Part shown: positions 24,378 through 33,378 of the stretch, in pieces
Layout: the number at the start of each line of letters is the position of its first letter
How positions within the stretch are numbered: position 1 is the stretch's first letter
Assembly: GCA_009996675.1 (NCBI GenBank)
Contig: JAACZQ010000016.1
Span: forward strand, 1-41,075
DNA: 41,075 nt
DNA from: Chitinophagaceae bacterium
Lineage (GTDB): Bacteria; Bacteroidota; Bacteroidia; Chitinophagales; Chitinophagaceae
Reading direction: 5' to 3'
Translations under genes and position numbers: made by a program
The notes under the pieces: generated by a model
What the model was told of the DNA's origin: nothing
The model's input: only the letters and a program-made list of their open reading frames with translations
Database searches by the model: none

Positions 24378-27300
24378 TTGTCGGTATTCAGAAAATTAGC
24401 ATGGACAGTACTGCTGCTATTTTGCGGACAGATGGTTTTTGCGCAGCAGTATCTGGAATTTGTAGAGAATAAGGGACAGTGGGATCGCAAAATCCGATTT
24501 GCAGCCAATACAATGGCCGGGGCTGTAGCCCTGCAGGCGGATGGTTATCGCGTGCTCCTGAACAAGGAATCCGATATGCTAAAAGTTAATCCGCACCCAC
24601 ACAATCAGCATATTGCCGCAGGCCTGGCCAAACAAACACAAAGTATTACTCCCGGTAATACAGATAATACCGAAGGAAACGGCGATGGTGGCGGCGGACC
24701 TGTTAATGATGGTATTATCCGTTCACATGTGTACCAGGTTAAATTCCTCAATGCCAATCCCGACCCCGTTATCATCCCTGATAAAGTATTGCCTACTTAT
24801 AACAATTACATTATCGGGAACGATTCTACCAAATGGACTTCCAACTGTAAAGTATACCAGGCAGTCACCTATAAAAATGTCTATCCCAATATAGATATAC
24901 GCTATTACACAGCCAATGGGGTATTGAAATACGATGTTATTGTAAACCCCGGTGGTAACCTCTCCGATCTGGCCATGTATATCGATGGTGCTGATGGGGT
25001 TAAACTGAAAGAAGGGGCATTGCAAATCACCACATCGGTTGGTGAGGTTCGTGAAATGGCTCCCTACACCTACCAGTCTATCCGGAATACGCGTGTGGAA
25101 ATACCTTGTCAGTTTGAGGTCAAAGGGAATATTGTTCGCTTCAAACTCAATGGGGCGTACAACAAAGATGCAGTCATGGTGGTAGACCCGTCGGTAGTTT
25201 TTTATGGTTATACCGGCAGTACGGCCGATAACTGGGGGTTCACTGCCACATACGATGCTCAGGGTAATTTTTATGCAGGCGGCATCGTTTTTCAGGGTGG
25301 TCAGTTTCCCGTGAGTAATGGTGCTTTTCAGCGCACATTCCAGGGAGGCGTGCCCGAAGGTGCATTGCCCGCAGGAACAGATATTGCCATCATCAAATAC
25401 GATCCATCCGGTGCCAACCGCATTTATGCTACTTACCTGGGTGGAACCGGTAACGAGCAACCCCATAGCCTCGTGGTGGATAATGCGGGTAATTTAATCA
25501 TAGCAGGCCGCACTTCCTCCGGCGCCAGTTATCCAGTACGCGGGTTGGGAAAACATGGGGTACTGGGCGGAACTTTTGATATTATACTTACTAAACTGAA
25601 TGCTACCGGAACGGATATCATCAGTTCATTGCGCATTGGTGGCGGTGGCGATGATGGGGTGAATGTCCGTCCCAACTATACGGGTACCCAGGCAGCCGTA
25701 ACCACCCGCCGTAATTATGGTGATGATGCGCGAAGTGAAGTCATACTGGATGCTGCAGGTGATGTGATACTGGCTGGTGTAACACAGTCATCGGATTTTC
25801 CCGTAACAGCCAACGCTTTCCAGAAAACACCGGGGGGCGCATCCACGACAACCGGCCGGTTGCAGGATGCTGTCGTAATTAAAATGAGCCCTGATCTGAA
25901 TACGGTATTGTTCAGTTCTTATCTTGGCGGCGCAGAAGATGATGCTGCATTTGTACTGGCGATCAATCCAACCAATGGAAATATTTATGTAGCCGGTGCT
26001 ACCACCAGTTCCGATTTCCCCGGTAATAAAGCGGGTGTTTTATTCCCCACTTTTCAGGGTGCTGTAGATGGATTTGTAACCATCATCAGTCCCGATGGCA
26101 GTCAGCAACTTTCAACCAGTTATTTTGCCACGAGCGGTGTGGATGTTATTTATGGTATACAGTTCGACCGTTCGGGTTTTCCGTATATCATGGGTACCAC
26201 TACAGTGGCCTGGCCGGTGATTAATTCACCCTATAATGCCAATGGCAATCAAACGAACGCCAAACAATTCATTGCAAAACTGCAGCCCGATTTATCCGCT
26301 TTTGTGTATTCAACCAATTTTGGAACCAATAATGCCAATATTCCAAATATATCACCCACTGCATTCCTGGTAGATCGTTGTGAGAATGTGTATGTATCCG
26401 GATGGGGAGGTGATCTGAATACCGCTTTCCAGAGCGCCGGTACACGTGGTTTGATTACTGCAGGTAGCGGGGTATTGCGTACAGATACCGATGGGCAGGA
26501 TCTCTACTTTTTTGTACTCGAAAGAAATGCCCAGTCGGTTTTATACGCAACATTTTTCGGAACACTCACCACACAAACGAATCCAGCCCTTGGTGACCAC
26601 GTAGATGGCGGAACCAGTCGGTTTGACCAGAATGGCACCATTTATCAGGCTATTTGTTCCTGCAAGGGTCAGGGTAGTACCATACGTGGTACCGCGGGCG
26701 TGTGGTCGCCCGATAATCAGGCTGGTCTGGGTGGTGGTGGTACCTGTAATCTGTTGGCCATTAAACTGGCATTTAATCTCGCTGGTGTGGGCGCAGGTTT
26801 GCAGGCTTCTATCAATGGTACGGTACGCGATACTTCCGGTTGTGTTCCTTTAACGGTTGATTTCCGTGATACACTGGCACAGGGTAAAGCTTATTACTGG
26901 AATTTTGGCGATGGCAGTCCGGAAGTCAGAACCACCAACCCCACCATTTCGCATACATTTAATAATGTGGGTTTATATCGCGTGAGGCTTGTAGCAGTGG
27001 ATTCTTCTACCTGTAATGCTACGGATACGGCTTATGTAAATATGCGGGTACGGAATGATGAAGCGGTACTGGCATTTACCTCTACCAAAATACCACCCTG
27101 CGAATCTTTGGCGTTTCAATTTAATAATACTTCCATCGCACCGGCTGGAAAGCCATTCAAGAATAACAGTTTCCGCTGGGATTTTGGTGATAACAGTGGT
27201 CAGGTCGCTGGTCCAGGTACCGTAACCCATACGTATGCCGCCGGTGGTACTTACAATGTAAAACTGATCCTGACCGATAGCAATTATTGCAATTATCCCG

Positions 27301-28103
27301 ATAGCCTGGTACAGCAAATACGTATTGCGCCCAATGTAAAAGCGCAATTCACCACACCTGCCACGGGATGTGCGCCGTATACAGCTGCATTCACCAATAC
27401 CTCACTGGCCGGTCAGCAGTTCATCTGGGATTTTGGTGATGGCGGAACCAGTACAGCCACCAATCCCACACACTTGTATAATACCCCCGGTACCTATGTG
27501 GTTACACTGGTTGCTATTGATAATGCTACCTGTAATATTTCGGATACCATCCGGCAAACAATACTGGTGAGTGGTAAACCAACGGCTGCGTATACGTATT
27601 CACCCAATCCAACAGAGCCCAATACTGCTATTACATTCACCAATAATTCATCCGGTGGAGTCTTGTATAAATGGCTGTTTGGAGATGGCGATTCACTGAT
27701 CACTGCGCAGCGGGATACGGTGTTGCGGCATCTCTACAATAAGACAGGTACCTATAATGCCTGCCTGGTAACATTCAATGCTTCGGGCTGCAGCGATACT
27801 ACCTGTCAAACCATACAGGTAACCATCAATTCCGGGTTCGAACTGCCCAATGCTTTTTCACCAAATGGCGATGGACGTAATGATAAGCTGTATGTGCGTG
27901 GATTTGGTATTGCCAGGATGACCTGGCGTATTTACAATCGCTGGGGTGTGTTGGTGTATGCCAGCAATAACCCTGATGAGGGCTGGGATGGAACTTATAA
28001 GGGTGTATTACAACCACAGGATGTGTATCATTATACCGTACAGATCGAATATTCAAGCGGAGAGAAAGTGTCGAAAAAAGGAGATATTACTTTACTAAGA
28101 TAA
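24378..28103 (+). CDS. Type IX secretion cargo: propeller-like repeats, four PKD domains, gliding-motility C-terminal domain
   Basis: A 1241-residue secreted protein. A TTG start gives a proper signal peptide, MSVFRKLAWTVLLLFCGQ...FAQQ; no ATG would. Residues about 24-270 form the N-terminal domain typical of these proteins (FVENKGQWD). About 275-700 contain SBBP-like propeller repeats (YLGGTGNEQPHSLVVDNAGN, YLGGAEDDAAFVLAINPTNG). Four PKD domains follow at about 808-890, 893-985, 986-1065 and 1066-1152, each with a W-x-FGD or related core. The last about 90 residues (FELPNAFSPNGDGRNDKLYV...IYNRWGVLVY) are the gliding-motility-associated, type B sorting domain used by the type IX system. The porP/sprF gene starts on the very next base after its stop, the known cargo-PorP pairing. 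Surface adhesion or gliding is a family-based inference. Confidence 0.95.
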   Translation: MSVFRKLAWTVLLLFCGQMVFAQQYLEFVENKGQWDRKIRFAANTMAGAVALQADGYRVLLNKESDMLKVNPHPHNQHIAAGLAKQTQSITPGNTDNTEGNGDGGGGPVNDGIIRSHVYQVKFLNANPDPVIIPDKVLPTYNNYIIGNDSTKWTSNCKVYQAVTYKNVYPNIDIRYYTANGVLKYDVIVNPGGNLSDLAMYIDGADGVKLKEGALQITTSVGEVREMAPYTYQSIRNTRVEIPCQFEVKGNIVRFKLNGAYNKDAVMVVDPSVVFYGYTGSTADNWGFTATYDAQGNFYAGGIVFQGGQFPVSNGAFQRTFQGGVPEGALPAGTDIAIIKYDPSGANRIYATYLGGTGNEQPHSLVVDNAGNLIIAGRTSSGASYPVRGLGKHGVLGGTFDIILTKLNATGTDIISSLRIGGGGDDGVNVRPNYTGTQAAVTTRRNYGDDARSEVILDAAGDVILAGVTQSSDFPVTANAFQKTPGGASTTTGRLQDAVVIKMSPDLNTVLFSSYLGGAEDDAAFVLAINPTNGNIYVAGATTSSDFPGNKAGVLFPTFQGAVDGFVTIISPDGSQQLSTSYFATSGVDVIYGIQFDRSGFPYIMGTTTVAWPVINSPYNANGNQTNAKQFIAKLQPDLSAFVYSTNFGTNNANIPNISPTAFLVDRCENVYVSGWGGDLNTAFQSAGTRGLITAGSGVLRTDTDGQDLYFFVLERNAQSVLYATFFGTLTTQTNPALGDHVDGGTSRFDQNGTIYQAICSCKGQGSTIRGTAGVWSPDNQAGLGGGGTCNLLAIKLAFNLAGVGAGLQASINGTVRDTSGCVPLTVDFRDTLAQGKAYYWNFGDGSPEVRTTNPTISHTFNNVGLYRVRLVAVDSSTCNATDTAYVNMRVRNDEAVLAFTSTKIPPCESLAFQFNNTSIAPAGKPFKNNSFRWDFGDNSGQVAGPGTVTHTYAAGGTYNVKLILTDSNYCNYPDSLVQQIRIAPNVKAQFTTPATGCAPYTAAFTNTSLAGQQFIWDFGDGGTSTATNPTHLYNTPGTYVVTLVAIDNATCNISDTIRQTILVSGKPTAAYTYSPNPTEPNTAITFTNNSSGGVLYKWLFGDGDSLITAQRDTVLRHLYNKTGTYNACLVTFNASGCSDTTCQTIQVTINSGFELPNAFSPNGDGRNDKLYVRGFGIARMTWRIYNRWGVLVYASNNPDEGWDGTYKGVLQPQDVYHYTVQIEYSSGEKVSKKGDITLLR

Positions 28104-29132
28104 ATGTATATGGGGCGAGTAAGGATATACAGGATGATTTGGATCATGATTGCTGTAACTGGTTTTACTGCAAGCGGACAGGATTTGCATTTTTCGCAGT
28201 ACTTCAATACCCCCATGCTGGTTAACCCGGCGAATACTGGTTTTAATCCCGATTACAGTTATCGTTTTGGTGGTAATTACAGGAATCAGTGGGCCAATGT
28301 GGGCAATCCGTATAAGACCATGAGTTTATGGGGTGATGTGAAATTATTCACCAATTCATTTGAGAATGGCTGGATGGGTGTGGGTGGCGCATTGTATAAA
28401 GATGTGGCTGGTAGCGGTCAGCTGTCTTCTACCAAGGGCTTTGCCAGTATTGCCTGGCACCAGATGCTGGGGTATAATAGTTTGCTGAGTGGTGGTTTTG
28501 GTGTGGGTTTTGTCAATAAACGGATAGACCTGAGCAAACTCACGTTTGATAATCAGTGGAACGGGAAGTTTTTTGATGTGAATATTCCTTCCAATGAACC
28601 CTTTGCTTATAACCAGTCAACCTATATGGATATCCAGATGGGTTTGAATTATGCGTATTTCGCTTCCGATAATTTTTACTTCAATGCCGGGGTTAGTATT
28701 ATGCACATCAACCGGCCGCGCGAAAGTTTTTTTGATCCCAGTGTGTCTGATGCCCGCATCGACAGGCGTTATACAGGTTTTGTAAATGCCAGTATTAAAG
28801 TACAGGATACCTGGATCGTAAACCCCAATATTTATGTAAGCAGGATGGGGAAGGCCTGGGAAACGGTTTTGGGCTTAAATGCCAACCGCGACCTGAGTGG
28901 CGATGGAAGCCAGCAAATGATCCTCGGATTGTATTACCGGCATAATGATGCCGTGATCCCCATGGTTGGTTACCAGGTGAACGATACCCGGTTCCTGTTT
29001 AATTATGATGCTACGATATCTACCCTTAAAAATGTGAATGCCACACGTGGTGCCTATGAAATTTCCATTGTAAAAAGCGGTATTTTTTCCAATGCCGGTA
29101 ATGCGGTGAAGTGCCCGACAGTGAAATTTTAA
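28104..29132 (+). CDS. PorP/SprF-family type IX secretion outer membrane protein
   Basis: A 342-residue outer membrane barrel of the PorP/SprF family. A signal peptide (about 1-25, ending TASGQ) is followed by DLHFSQYFNTPMLVNPANTG, the family signature, then GGNYRNQW and many amphipathic beta strands; the C-terminus lies in a final strand. Its ATG directly follows the TAA of the cargo gene with no spacer, so translation is surely coupled. In other Bacteroidota, such proteins co-occur with type B-sorted cargo and are needed to secrete or anchor it on the surface (SprF for SprB, for example); that role is inferred here. A strong hairpin follows. Confidence 0.95.
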   Translation: MYMGRVRIYRMIWIMIAVTGFTASGQDLHFSQYFNTPMLVNPANTGFNPDYSYRFGGNYRNQWANVGNPYKTMSLWGDVKLFTNSFENGWMGVGGALYKDVAGSGQLSSTKGFASIAWHQMLGYNSLLSGGFGVGFVNKRIDLSKLTFDNQWNGKFFDVNIPSNEPFAYNQSTYMDIQMGLNYAYFASDNFYFNAGVSIMHINRPRESFFDPSVSDARIDRRYTGFVNASIKVQDTWIVNPNIYVSRMGKAWETVLGLNANRDLSGDGSQQMILGLYYRHNDAVIPMVGYQVNDTRFLFNYDATISTLKNVNATRGAYEISIVKSGIFSNAGNAVKCPTVKF

Positions 29133-29143
29133 ATGGAAAAGTG

Positions 29144-29182
29144 AAAGTCACACGTGAAAAAGGGGCTTTCACATGTGACTTT
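29144..29182. terminator. Bidirectional terminator between porP and the coiled-coil gene
   Basis: AAAGTCACACGTGAAA (29144-29159) pairs with TTTCACATGTGACTTT (29167-29182): a 16-bp stem with one mismatch and a seven-base loop. T-rich ends on both strands and a place between convergent stops (29132 and 29190) fit a two-way terminator. Confidence 0.8.
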
Positions 29183-29189
29183 TCAGCGA

Positions 29190-29963
29190 TTATATCTCTT
29201 CCCCGTCCCTGCCTTTCCGGATGGAAAAATCATCTGATTCATCAGCTAAATACTTGCTGTATTTGTCTGTGATTTCTTTGGATTGCTCCTTGCCATTAAT
29301 AATGAGTCGCTTGTTTTTGATCTGGATATTATAGGACCCTTTTTTATCGATCAATCCATCTTTGTCCAGTTGGTCAATAAAAGTCTTCAGGCGAGCCATT
29401 TTTGCTTTGGCTTTATCCATCTCCCGCAGGCTGGTACGCATACCTTCACGGGCTTCTTGCATGGCTTTTTCTATTTCGCCATAGATATTGATCTTTTGAC
29501 TGGCCAGGTCTGCTTTGGCTTTTTCCAGTTCAACAGACAGATGTTTCATATCTACTTCACGTATTTTTTTCTGGGCTACACGCATAGCTTCATCCACTTC
29601 CTTGTGTGCCATATCCCAATCGATATTGGCCAGGGAAGCTTTGATCTCGGCTTTGATTTTATCAAAATCCACTTTTTTCATTTCCTCCATGGCTTTCTTG
29701 ATATCCAGGTTCACACGCTCCATATCCAGCTTCAAGGTTTTATCGAGTTGCAGCTGGGCTTTTTCCAGTTCTTGCATGGCTTTGTCCATATCCTCCACGC
29801 GGTAATCGCGATTGCGGTTGGTTTTGGATTTGGGTTTGATGGTATCGGACTGTTGATCGGACAGAATCCTTTGGCCGTAATTGTTCTCCCAGGAAGAGAG
29901 GCTGATGATGGCCAGTGCCAGGGTAAGACCCAGCAGCCATTTACTGATGAGCATTGGTTTCAT
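29190..29963 (-). CDS. Membrane-anchored or exported coiled-coil protein of unknown function
   Basis: From the ATG at 29963 (MKPMLISKWLLGLTLALAII) 257 residues. The frame opens earlier, but a promoter (TTG-N17-TATGTTTA, 29999-30026) lies upstream of 29963 and inside the longer version, which supports this start. A hydrophobic segment (about 8-24) may be a signal anchor or an uncleaved signal peptide. Residues about 55-205 are a long charged helix with repeats of about 16-23 residues that each end in a hydrophobic-Asp pair: VDFDKI, IDWDMA, VDMKHL, INIYGE. The tail (about 205-257) has NIQIKNKRLIINGKEQSKEI, a beta hairpin-like end found in similar proteins of Chitinophagaceae (from memory). No known enzymatic motif. 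It is divergent from the aminopeptidase gene, 173 bases apart. Confidence 0.85.
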   Translation of the reverse strand: MKPMLISKWLLGLTLALAIISLSSWENNYGQRILSDQQSDTIKPKSKTNRNRDYRVEDMDKAMQELEKAQLQLDKTLKLDMERVNLDIKKAMEEMKKVDFDKIKAEIKASLANIDWDMAHKEVDEAMRVAQKKIREVDMKHLSVELEKAKADLASQKINIYGEIEKAMQEAREGMRTSLREMDKAKAKMARLKTFIDQLDKDGLIDKKGSYNIQIKNKRLIINGKEQSKEITDKYSKYLADESDDFSIRKGRDGEEI

Positions 29964-29998
29964 GCTAGCTGATTTTAGATTAACGAATGTTTTCGTAG

Positions 29999-30026
29999 TA
30001 AACATACGATATAATTCGTAAATCAA
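29999..30026 (-). promoter_or_regulatory. Promoter of the coiled-coil protein gene
   Basis: Minus strand: TTG (30026-30024), 17-base spacer, TATGTTTA (30006-29999). The -33/-7 spacing is right for Bacteroidota; the -7 box differs only in its last base. The leader to the ATG at 29963 would be about 30 bases. Confidence 0.45.
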
Positions 30027-30136
30027 AATTTTTCCATACCTCTTAGTAGAATTTTAACAATTCGGGATTCGGATGGGGAACTTTATCCGGACTTATGCCG
30101 CATTAGTTTCTATATTGCAATCCTCATATAAGCCCC

Positions 30137-31426
30137 ATGAAATACCTGCCTTTAGACCCTCAGATTTTTATACAGAACCGGAAGCGTTTCATCAAAGCCA
30201 TGCAGCCCAACAGCATTGCCATATTTGTGAGCAATGATGAGTGGCCTGGGAATGGAGATAGTCTGCATAGTTTTAAGCAGAACAGTGATTTGTTCTGGCT
30301 GAGTGGTATTACACAGGAAGATTCCATGGTGATCCTGTTTCCCGATTGTCCGGATGTACAATACCGTGAAGTACTGGTATTGGTTCGTCCGAATGAACTG
30401 AAGGAAAAATGGGATGGCCGTCGTTTGCGTAAAGCCGAAGCCACAGCCATATCGGGTATTCCTACCATTGTGTGGCTGGATAGTATTGATGCATTGCTGC
30501 AAACCTGGGTACACCTGGCCGATCATATTTATCTCGACACTAATGAGAATGACCGCCGTGCTTCACAGGTACGGAGTCGTGAATATCGTTTTGTGGATGA
30601 AATGAAACAGCGCTATCCCCTGCACCAATATCATCGCGCGGCCCGCATTATGCGGGATCTGCGTGCCATCAAAAGCAGGGAAGAAGTAGCTGTATTGCAA
30701 AAAGCCATTGATATTACCGATAATACTTTCCGTCGTTTACTCGGATTTATTCGTCCGGGTGTGATGGAATACGAGATAGAGGCGGAGATCTATCACAGCT
30801 TTTTGAATCAGCGTGCCACCGGACCTGCTTATCACAGTATTATTGCCAGTGGCGACCGGGCAAGAACCCTGCATTATGTGAGCAATAACCAGGAATGTAA
30901 GGAAGGTGAATTATTACTGATGGATTTTGGTGCCGAATATGGGGGGTACTGTGCAGATCTGACGCGTACAGTGCCTGTGAGCGGTAAATTTACGCGCCGG
31001 CAAAAAACAGTATACAATGCATGTCTGCATTTGCATAATTACGCCAAGAGTATCCTCAAGCCAGGAATAAGCATTGTAGATTATACTGATCGGGTAGGGG
31101 AGGAAGCCACACAGGTATTTTTGAAAATTGGTTTATTGCGGAAATCTGATGTAAAGAACGAAGATCCTGCGAACAGGGCTTACCGAAAATATCTCTACCA
31201 TGGTATTTCGCATCACCTGGGACTGGACGTACATGATCTGGGTACAAGAACTGAGCCCATTAAACCAGGGATGGTATTTACCATTGAACCGGGTATTTAT
31301 ATTGAAGAAGAGCAAATGGGCATACGCATTGAAAACAATGTATGGATCACCCGTAATGGTAACCAGGATCTGATGAAAAATATTCCGATCACGGTTGAGG
31401 AGATTGAGGCTTTAATGAAAAAATAA
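30137..31426 (+). CDS. pepP: Xaa-Pro aminopeptidase (M24B)
   Basis: Cytoplasmic two-metal peptidase that removes the N-terminal residue next to proline. 429 residues: an N-terminal domain (about 1-165, with SNDEWPGNGD and FKQNSDLFWLSGI) and a pita-bread catalytic domain. All five metal ligands are visible: Asp263 and Asp274 in LLMDFGAEYGGYCADLTRT, His359 in HGISHHLGLDVHD, Glu384 in TIEPGIYI and Glu399 in GIRIENN. The start MKYLPLDPQIF matches family members that begin with a short lead into the domain. No signal peptide. The stop overlaps a window where the next gene's promoter begins. Confidence 0.97.
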   Translation: MKYLPLDPQIFIQNRKRFIKAMQPNSIAIFVSNDEWPGNGDSLHSFKQNSDLFWLSGITQEDSMVILFPDCPDVQYREVLVLVRPNELKEKWDGRRLRKAEATAISGIPTIVWLDSIDALLQTWVHLADHIYLDTNENDRRASQVRSREYRFVDEMKQRYPLHQYHRAARIMRDLRAIKSREEVAVLQKAIDITDNTFRRLLGFIRPGVMEYEIEAEIYHSFLNQRATGPAYHSIIASGDRARTLHYVSNNQECKEGELLLMDFGAEYGGYCADLTRTVPVSGKFTRRQKTVYNACLHLHNYAKSILKPGISIVDYTDRVGEEATQVFLKIGLLRKSDVKNEDPANRAYRKYLYHGISHHLGLDVHDLGTRTEPIKPGMVFTIEPGIYIEEEQMGIRIENNVWITRNGNQDLMKNIPITVEEIEALMKK

Positions 31427-31429
31427 CGG

Positions 31430-31457
31430 TTGACCCCGCTGTATACGGGTATCTTTG
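31430..31457 (+). promoter_or_regulatory. Consensus promoter of pssA-purS (TTG-N17-TATCTTTG)
   Basis: TTG at 31430-31432, 17-base spacer, TATCTTTG at 31450-31457. This is the best promoter match in the window: both boxes perfect and spacing correct. It lies right after the pepP stop codon and 28 bases before the pssA ATG. Confidence 0.6.
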
Positions 31458-31485
31458 AACCGATTTGTACATTCAAGCAGGTATC

Positions 31486-32250
31486 ATGAAACAAATTCCC
31501 AATCTTTTTACTTTACTGAATTTACTGTTTGGCTGTCTGGCCATTATCTGCATACTGCAACCCGGGCTCACGTTAACAATCGATGGATATGGTGAGAACC
31601 TGGTGGATCTCCCGGAACGTATATACCTGGCCAGTGCTTTCCTGGCTTTGGCTGCTGTGATAGATTTCTGTGACGGTTTTTTTGCCCGTTTGCTGAAAGT
31701 GCCCAGTGATATGGGCAAACAACTGGATTCGTTGGCAGATGTAGTCAGTTTTGGTGTGGCACCCGGTATGATCGTCTATCAGTTTCTGCGTCTTTCCCTG
31801 GCCAAGGAAGTAGATGGTTTGGATCAATCTGTTTTATGGCTGGTACCAGCCCTTATTTTACCATGTGCCGGTGCATACCGGCTGGCGCGTTTCAATATCG
31901 ATACGCAGCAATCCTATGGTTTTAAAGGAGTGCCGATTCCGGCAGCAGGATTGTTTTTTGCTGCATTTCCGTTGATTTACTGGCAAACAAACCAGGCCTG
32001 GGTATTGCAATTATTGCTCAATAAATGGTTCTGGTATGCTTTGGTCATAGCAGTGAGTTACCTGATGGTATCTACACTGCCCATGCTGGCTTTAAAATTC
32101 CAGTCTTTTACACTGCAAAAAGCCCTTCCATTTATTATTTTGCTGGTTTTGGCTGCTGTTACTGCTTTTTTACTGGGCTGGCTGGCAGTTCCGGTTACGT
32201 TTATTGCTTATGTAGTTTTATCTTTGCTTTTTAAACAACAAGTGTCATGA
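31486..32250 (+). CDS. pssA: CDP-diacylglycerol-serine O-phosphatidyltransferase
   Basis: Inner-membrane enzyme that makes phosphatidylserine, the precursor of phosphatidylethanolamine. 254 residues from the ATG at 31486 (MKQIPNLFTLLNLLFGCLAI); a TTG-like in-frame extension from 31465 lies inside the promoter-leader region. The CDP-alcohol phosphotransferase motif is complete: DGFFARLLKVPSDMGKQLD followed by SLAD, fitting D-G-x2-A-R-x8-G-x3-D-x3-D. About seven or eight membrane helices. The gene overlaps purS by four bases (ATGA), so translation is coupled to a purine gene, an odd pairing. Phosphatidylserine over another alcohol acceptor is inferred from the family and length. Confidence 0.93.
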   Translation: MKQIPNLFTLLNLLFGCLAIICILQPGLTLTIDGYGENLVDLPERIYLASAFLALAAVIDFCDGFFARLLKVPSDMGKQLDSLADVVSFGVAPGMIVYQFLRLSLAKEVDGLDQSVLWLVPALILPCAGAYRLARFNIDTQQSYGFKGVPIPAAGLFFAAFPLIYWQTNQAWVLQLLLNKWFWYALVIAVSYLMVSTLPMLALKFQSFTLQKALPFIILLVLAAVTAFLLGWLAVPVTFIAYVVLSLLFKQQVS

Positions 32251-32495
32251 CATATCACGTGCAGATTAAAGTAATGCCTTTGAAAGACCTGCTGGATCCG
32301 CAGGGAAAAGCTGTTTTGGGCGGTTTACAGAACCTGGGAATGGGTAGCGTAAGCGATGTTCGCGTAGGTAAACATATTACCCTGCAGGTGGAAGCTGAAT
32401 CAGAAGCTGCTGCACGTCTCATAGCCGAGAATGCCAGTAAACAACTGCTGGCCAATCCGGTGATGGAATATTACGAGATTGAACTGGTGAATTAA
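32247..32495 (+). CDS. purS: Phosphoribosylformylglycinamidine synthase subunit PurS
   Basis: Small subunit (82 residues, the usual length) of the three-part PurS/PurQ/PurL complex that makes FGAM in de novo purine synthesis. The fold is a single ferredoxin-like unit: MTYHVQIKVMPLKDLLDPQG, then ALGGLQNLGMG-like GGLQNLGMGSVSDVRVGKHI and the closing NPVMEYYEIELV. Its presence implies the small PurL and PurQ form in this organism, but neither is in the window. The start overlaps the pssA stop by four bases. rsmI follows after 69 bases. Confidence 0.93.
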   Translation: MTYHVQIKVMPLKDLLDPQGKAVLGGLQNLGMGSVSDVRVGKHITLQVEAESEAAARLIAENASKQLLANPVMEYYEIELVN

Positions 32496-32564
32496 TTTGT
32501 ATTGATTTGCTGTCAGATGTAAATGTTGTTCAATCGGTTGGGTTGAATACTCAGTCATAACAAG

Positions 32565-33233
32565 ATGTTATATATAGTTCCTACACCACTGGGTAATCTC
32601 AAAGACATGACATTTCGTGCCGTGGAGGTATTGAAATTGGTGGATGTGATCCTCTGTGAAGACACCCGCACTTCTTCCAAACTGCTGCAGCATTACGGAA
32701 TAGAAAAACCTTTATCACCCTACCATCAGCATAACGAGCATAAAATAGCTACGCATCTGACCGATCAGATGAAAGCCGGTAAAAGTTTTGCCCTGATCAC
32801 AGATGCAGGTACTCCCGGCATATCAGACCCTGCTTTTTTACTCGTCCGGCAATGTATCCGCGATGGGGTGAAAGTTGAAACATTGCCCGGTGCCACTGCC
32901 TTTGTTCCGGCGCTGGTAAATAGCGGTATTCCTACCAACCGTTTTGTTTTTGAAGGGTTCCTGCCACTGAAAAAAGGACGCCAAACGCTGTTGAAACAAT
33001 TGGCGGAAGAAGAACGGACCATTATATTGTATGAAAGCCCTATGCGTTTGGTGAAAACATTGGATGAGCTGATTACTTACCTGGGGGCAGACCGCTTATG
33101 CAGTGTTTGTCGTGAGCTTACCAAAATTTACGAAGAACACCGGCGGGGCAGTTTGCAGGAAGTGGCTGATCACTATCGGCAGAAAGCCGTGAAGGGCGAA
33201 ATTGTTATTATACTGGCCGGTAAAGCCGGTTAG
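32565..33233 (+). CDS. rsmI: 16S rRNA (cytidine-1402-2'-O)-methyltransferase
   Basis: SAM-dependent enzyme of the tetrapyrrole-methylase fold that modifies C1402 in the ribosomal decoding centre. 222 residues, shorter than the E. coli protein (286) because the C-terminal HTH-like domain is absent, as is common in Bacteroidota. Diagnostic motifs: YIVPTPLGNLKDMTFRAVEV at the start, CEDTRTSSKLL, TDAGTPGISDPA, LPGATAFVPALVNSGI and GFLPLKKGRQ. The start MLYIVPTPLGN matches the family. It lies 69 bases after purS; no clear promoter box was found, so read-through from pssA-purS is possible. Confidence 0.97.
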   Translation: MLYIVPTPLGNLKDMTFRAVEVLKLVDVILCEDTRTSSKLLQHYGIEKPLSPYHQHNEHKIATHLTDQMKAGKSFALITDAGTPGISDPAFLLVRQCIRDGVKVETLPGATAFVPALVNSGIPTNRFVFEGFLPLKKGRQTLLKQLAEEERTIILYESPMRLVKTLDELITYLGADRLCSVCRELTKIYEEHRRGSLQEVADHYRQKAVKGEIVIILAGKAG

Positions 33234-33322
33234 CAGCTGTTATTCCCGATTCGCCCATTCAAAATTTTATCGATTTCTTTTGCGGGTACAATGATTAGAA
33301 TCTGTTTCTTTACAGACTGCCT

Positions 33323-33340
33323 GTTTTGTATTGACAAAAC
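33323..33340. repeat. Palindrome GTTTTGT-N4-ACAAAAC upstream of the M1 peptidase
   Basis: Perfect 7-bp arms with spacer ATTG, 39 bases before the peptidase start in a 145-base gap. Possibly an operator; too weak for a terminator, and there is no T-run. TCTGT/ACAGA (about 33300-33316) makes a second small inverted repeat beside it. Confidence 0.3.
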
Positions 33341-33378
33341 CGGTGAATGCTAACGTACATATTATAACCGCTTCAATT

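Noticed and set aside
24723..25466. 247-codon antisense open frame inside the type IX cargo gene
   Set aside because: The sense frame is a well-defined secreted protein; the antisense product has no domain.
29283..29972. 229-codon open frame opposite the coiled-coil gene
   Set aside because: Phe/His-rich mirror of the Lys/Glu repeats; a known artefact of antisense reading of helical repeats.
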